Of a stretch of DNA of 17,611 nucleotides, positions 15,071 to 17,611 are shown in pieces. Source of the DNA: an uncultured Lachnospiraceae bacterium (lineage in GTDB: Bacteria > Bacillota > Clostridia > Lachnospirales > Lachnospiraceae); the NCBI GenBank assembly GCA_910579685.1, contig CAJTVN010000053.1, positions 1 through 17,611 of the forward strand, written 5' to 3'. Made by a program: the position numbers and the translations under genes. Position 1 is the first letter of the stretch; the number at the start of each line of letters is the position of its first letter. Below the pieces are notes generated by a model. The model was not told where the DNA came from. It saw only the letters and a list, made by a program, of their open reading frames with translations, and did no database searches.

Positions 15071-15153
15071 AAACGGCAAACCGCGGGAAACGGCGGGACG
15101 CAAAACAAGGGGGCTAAAGCGTCAAAAGCGCCAGGCCAGCCCGGTCGCCGGAT
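15071..15153 (+). promoter_or_regulatory. Cyclic-di-GMP-I (GEMM) riboswitch aptamer
   Basis: The class hallmarks are present in order: GGCAAACC (15075-15082), a hairpin closed by CCGC/GCGG with a GGGAAAC-like loop, then GGGACGCAAA (15095-15104), then GGGCTAAAG closed by AGCCC (15111-15115 with 15138-15142), and the 3' GGTCGCCG (15143-15150). CGGC (15074-15077) pairs with GCCG (15147-15150) to close P1. Downstream, CGGAT/ATCCG (15149-15165) competes with CTTTGC (15155-15160) pairing to GCAAAG (15178-15183), which abuts the Shine-Dalgarno of the surface-protein gene. This suggests control of translation initiation, since no T-run terminator is present. The ligand is c-di-GMP in the main class; a minority variant binds cGAMP. 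The direction of control (on or off) cannot be read from the sequence. Confidence 0.85.
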
Positions 15154-15198
15154 CCTTTGCATCCGTAAATGAAATTGGCAAAGAAAGGAAGGATTACA

Positions 15199-17611
15199 AT
15201 GAAAGCAAATAAGAAATCGATGAAGCGCGGACTTGCGTTTTTCCTCGCTATGTTGCTGTGCGTGGGCATGTCGTTCCAGGCGGTGGCACAGGAGAGTATG
15301 GCGAATCATACGGATCCCGCCGCACACGAGCAGACGCTTGGCGAAACCCACCAGGACGACGGCGGACAGGAGGAAGAAAGCGGATCGCAGGAAGGCGATT
15401 TACCCGGTGAGGAAGAAGCGGACGTATCCGAAGGTGAGGACCTTCCGGAGACAGAGGACGGAGATTCCCAGGATAACGGTTCCAATCCGGACGATTCGCA
15501 GAACCCGACACAGGGAGAAATAACGGCTCCCGAGGAGAATGCTCCGTCAGAGGACAATGTTCCGTCAGAGGATAATGTTCTATCAGAGGATAACGGATCT
15601 CTGGGCGACGATTCCGCCGCAAATGACGGGCAGAACCCGGCACAGGGAGAAGGAAATGCGCCTGCGGAGGACACCCCGGCACAGGGAGACGCCTCTCAGG
15701 AAGGAAACGACTCCCAGGAAACAGACGGATCCGAACCAAATACACCTGCCGGAAATGAAATTCAGGAAGACGTTCCCGGAGAAGCAGACGGCCTGACGCC
15801 CGACACACAGGAGCCGGAAGAGGCCGAAGAGCCGGAAGAAACCAGCACGATTCGATTCGTGGTGGAGGGTCCTGCGGCGGCAGAGCTTTTGATCGGCGGG
15901 GAGACAGTAGACGTCTCCTATACGGCGGAAATTTCAAGGGAAGAGGAGTTTGCCTTTGCGCTGGTTCCCGGCGAAAACGCACAGATCATGAGCGTTACCG
16001 CACAGGGAGCAACTGTGGAAAACCTGGAAGGGAACCAATACCTTCTTCGGGAGATAACGGAAGCGGAAGTGATTGTCACGGTGGAGACGGCGTCTGTTGA
16101 AACCGTTGAGGAAACGGAAGTCCCCCAGGCGGTTCAGGCGTTTCTGGACGCAGTGGCGGCGCTCCCGGACGCAGACCAGGTTAACCACGAAAATGCGGAG
16201 CAGGTTGGCGAAAAGGTGAACGCCGCACTGGATCTGTGGGAGGCCCTCGACGAGAGTTTCCTGGAGAGAGAGGACGTGGCGGCTGCCCTGGAAAAGCTCT
16301 ATGCGGTCTATGAGGCGGTGCTTGCGGCGGAGGAGATTGAGGATGCCGTAACCCTGGACGGTACAGTCAGTGCGGCAGCTACAGTCAGACAGTCTGGCAG
16401 AACCATATCCATAAGGGTAGGAGAAACGGGAACCTTTCGTTATGGTCCTCCCAGGAAAAAATATATATGCCTAAGGTGCAGTGGTACCGTTACAGAATAT
16501 ATTCCTGATCCAGAGTACTACCGCAACGCCAGCCTTATCGGCAACGAGAATGATCTTGTGGAAAAAGTAAATTGTAGTGTCAGCAACGTGTACAACGGTC
16601 TTGAAACGTCTTTTCAGGCATTCAAGCCTGGAATAAGTTCAGATGTGAGAGCCTGTTATGAGGTTAATTTTCGGGTTAATTATGTGACTGGGTATTGTGC
16701 TAATTATTTCCCTAATTATGGGCAATGTGGAAATCGTGTACGGATTCCAAAGGATCATAATTGGTACAGCTATGAGGATGTGTTTAGCCTTAGGGTCAAT
16801 GCCGACTACCAGCTGACATACGTTGATACGGATGGCAGTGCATTAACCATGGCTCCCACGAAGACGAGCGTTGCGGATACCAGAGCAAAGCTGACCGCCG
16901 GAACACCCACGAAGGAAGGATGTGAGTTCGACCACTGGGTGGACGAAAAAGGGAATACGTATCAGGCCGGAGATAAGATTGTTCTGGAATGGAGCGAGGG
17001 CTTCGGAAGCGCAGACAATCCGGTGACTAAGAAGCTGACGGCCGTATGGAAGGAGGAAGACCCTCCGACTTTGACCTACACCGTAATCTATACGGATGGC
17101 GTTCCGGGAGAAACTGTTTTTCCGGATCAGGGCTATGAAGAATTAAACCCTGGCAGTAAAACGCCTGCATTTAAAGGAAACCCGGACGTACGGAAAGGCT
17201 ATACTTTTATGGGATGGGCCCCGGCGGTTGCAGAAAAGGTAGATCCGTCTGCGGCAAATGAGAAGGGCGAGATATGGTATATGGCCACCTGGCAAAAGAA
17301 CGAGGAGACGGAACCGAGCGAAAGCCCGAGTGCGAGTCCGAGCCCGAGTGAAGCACCGAACGAGAGCCCGAGCCCGACACCGAGTGAGACGCCGAACGAG
17401 AGCCCGAGCCCGACACCAAGCGAAGAACCGAGCGAAAGCCCGAGTGCGAGTCCGAGTGAGACGCCGAGCGAAAGCCCGAGCCCGACCCCGAGTGAAGCAC
17501 CGAACGAGAGCCCGAGCCCGACACCGAGTGAGACGCCGAGCGAAAGCCCGACACCGAGTGAGACGCCGAGCGAAAGCCCGACACCGGGTGAAACACCGAG
17601 CGAAAGCCCGA
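15199..17611 (+). CDS. Large secreted surface protein with InlB-type repeats (3' partial)
   Basis: ATG 15199 follows AAGGAAGG. 804 codons are visible and the frame runs off the right edge. Residues 1-29 are a Sec signal peptide (basic start, LAFFLAMLLCVGM core, AVA-Q cleavage). Residues ~30-215 are an acidic Glu/Gln/Asp-rich low-complexity stalk with short tandem repeats. About 216-300 is a beta-rich region (STIRFVVEGPAAAELLIGGE) and ~310-400 a helical region. A six-Cys segment follows (C424, C427, C459, C486, C500, C510). Two InlB B-repeat/Flg_new-like units come next (~538-621 and ~626-703, with KEGCEFDHWVDEKG and RKGYTFMGW), then a Ser-Pro-Glu-rich repeat from ~705 onward, typical of a wall-spanning stalk. 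An LPxTG or other anchor would lie beyond the window. It is probably an adhesin-like protein under c-di-GMP control. Confidence 0.93.
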   Translation, partial: MKANKKSMKRGLAFFLAMLLCVGMSFQAVAQESMANHTDPAAHEQTLGETHQDDGGQEEESGSQEGDLPGEEEADVSEGEDLPETEDGDSQDNGSNPDDSQNPTQGEITAPEENAPSEDNVPSEDNVLSEDNGSLGDDSAANDGQNPAQGEGNAPAEDTPAQGDASQEGNDSQETDGSEPNTPAGNEIQEDVPGEADGLTPDTQEPEEAEEPEETSTIRFVVEGPAAAELLIGGETVDVSYTAEISREEEFAFALVPGENAQIMSVTAQGATVENLEGNQYLLREITEAEVIVTVETASVETVEETEVPQAVQAFLDAVAALPDADQVNHENAEQVGEKVNAALDLWEALDESFLEREDVAAALEKLYAVYEAVLAAEEIEDAVTLDGTVSAAATVRQSGRTISIRVGETGTFRYGPPRKKYICLRCSGTVTEYIPDPEYYRNASLIGNENDLVEKVNCSVSNVYNGLETSFQAFKPGISSDVRACYEVNFRVNYVTGYCANYFPNYGQCGNRVRIPKDHNWYSYEDVFSLRVNADYQLTYVDTDGSALTMAPTKTSVADTRAKLTAGTPTKEGCEFDHWVDEKGNTYQAGDKIVLEWSEGFGSADNPVTKKLTAVWKEEDPPTLTYTVIYTDGVPGETVFPDQGYEELNPGSKTPAFKGNPDVRKGYTFMGWAPAVAEKVDPSAANEKGEIWYMATWQKNEETEPSESPSASPSPSEAPNESPSPTPSETPNESPSPTPSEEPSESPSASPSETPSESPSPTPSEAPNESPSPTPSETPSESPTPSETPSESPTPGETPSESP
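15544..15597 (+). repeat. Three tandem 18-bp repeats in the surface-protein stalk
   Basis: Three consecutive 18-bp units (15544-15561, 15562-15579, 15580-15597) encode PSEDNV, PSEDNV, LSEDNG. They are in frame and could expand or contract without breaking the gene. Confidence 0.85.
17311..17611 (+). repeat. Ser-Pro-Glu/Thr low-complexity coding repeat
   Basis: In-frame repeats built from 6- and 12-base words (CCGAGC, CCGAGTGAGACG, CCGAACGAGAGC) encode PSES, PSPTPSET and PNESPSP units to the end of the window. Larger blocks such as SPSPTPSETP recur. Such stalks space adhesive domains from the cell wall and are prone to copy-number change by slippage or recombination. Confidence 0.95.

Noticed and set aside
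15055..15083. TTGACA at 15055-15060 as the -35 of the surface-protein promoter
   Set aside because: No acceptable -10 lies 16-18 bases downstream, and the hexamer is explained as part of the hairpin and stop codon. The true promoter was not located.
15248..15982. Minus-strand Arg/Pro/Leu-rich frame over the surface-protein stalk
   Set aside because: Reverse-complement shadow of an acidic repeat; the plus strand has a signal peptide and ribosome site.
17311..17611. CRISPR-like regularity
   Set aside because: The repeats are short, contiguous, in frame and encode Ser-Pro stalk; there are no unique spacers.

Overview
The window looks like a gut Firmicute of the Lachnospiraceae/Clostridia type. 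The evidence is Shine-Dalgarno-led genes with sigma-A-like promoters, a LytTR/GHKL two-component pair, AraC regulators of sugar loci, a GH125 mannosidase, a c-di-GMP-I riboswitch and a secreted InlB-repeat surface protein. No rRNA, tRNA or CRISPR array was seen. All assignments come from reading the sequence and recalled family motifs; no database was searched.

Layout. (1) 1-2560 is AT-rich accessory DNA: the end of a gene entering from the left, a hypothetical protein, and gene debris (a RecG/AlbA_2-type regulator tail, a Fic-domain tail with a frameshift and a lost catalytic His, a possible portal-protein start) around a dispersed palindromic repeat. (2) 2505-4823 is a LytTR response regulator and GHKL sensor kinase behind an elaborate leader: sigma-A promoter, pseudoknot-like fold, intrinsic terminator, 36-codon ORF and palindromic repeat. 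(3) 4900-7121 is a decayed sugar-uptake locus: a promoter, a solute-binding-protein fragment fused through a repeat to the last residues of a MalG-type permease, and a frameshifted membrane-bound AraC regulator. (4) 7144-11510 is an apparently intact glycan locus: an AraC regulator divergent from a GtaA-like six-hairpin protein overlapping a GH125 exo-alpha-1,6-mannosidase. (5) 11536-12681 is a convergent DUF362/ferredoxin protein. (6) 12800-17611 holds a complete tyrosine recombinase, a second recombinase-fold protein lacking most catalytic residues, a 29-codon ORF with a consensus Shine-Dalgarno, a c-di-GMP-I riboswitch, and a large secreted surface protein running off the right edge.

How the parts may work together. 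In region 4 the AraC protein probably induces the two enzymes in response to a mannose-containing glycan. Region 6 is the most interesting: a second-messenger riboswitch directly controls a surface protein, and just upstream sit one competent and one apparently dead recombinase. The competent recombinase and the LytTR operon both lie immediately downstream of related palindromic repeats whose 5-nt loops are reverse complements of each other, suggesting a dispersed element or recombinase site used as a leader. The idea that the recombinase pair acts on the surface-protein locus is inference; no invertible segment is visible inside the window.
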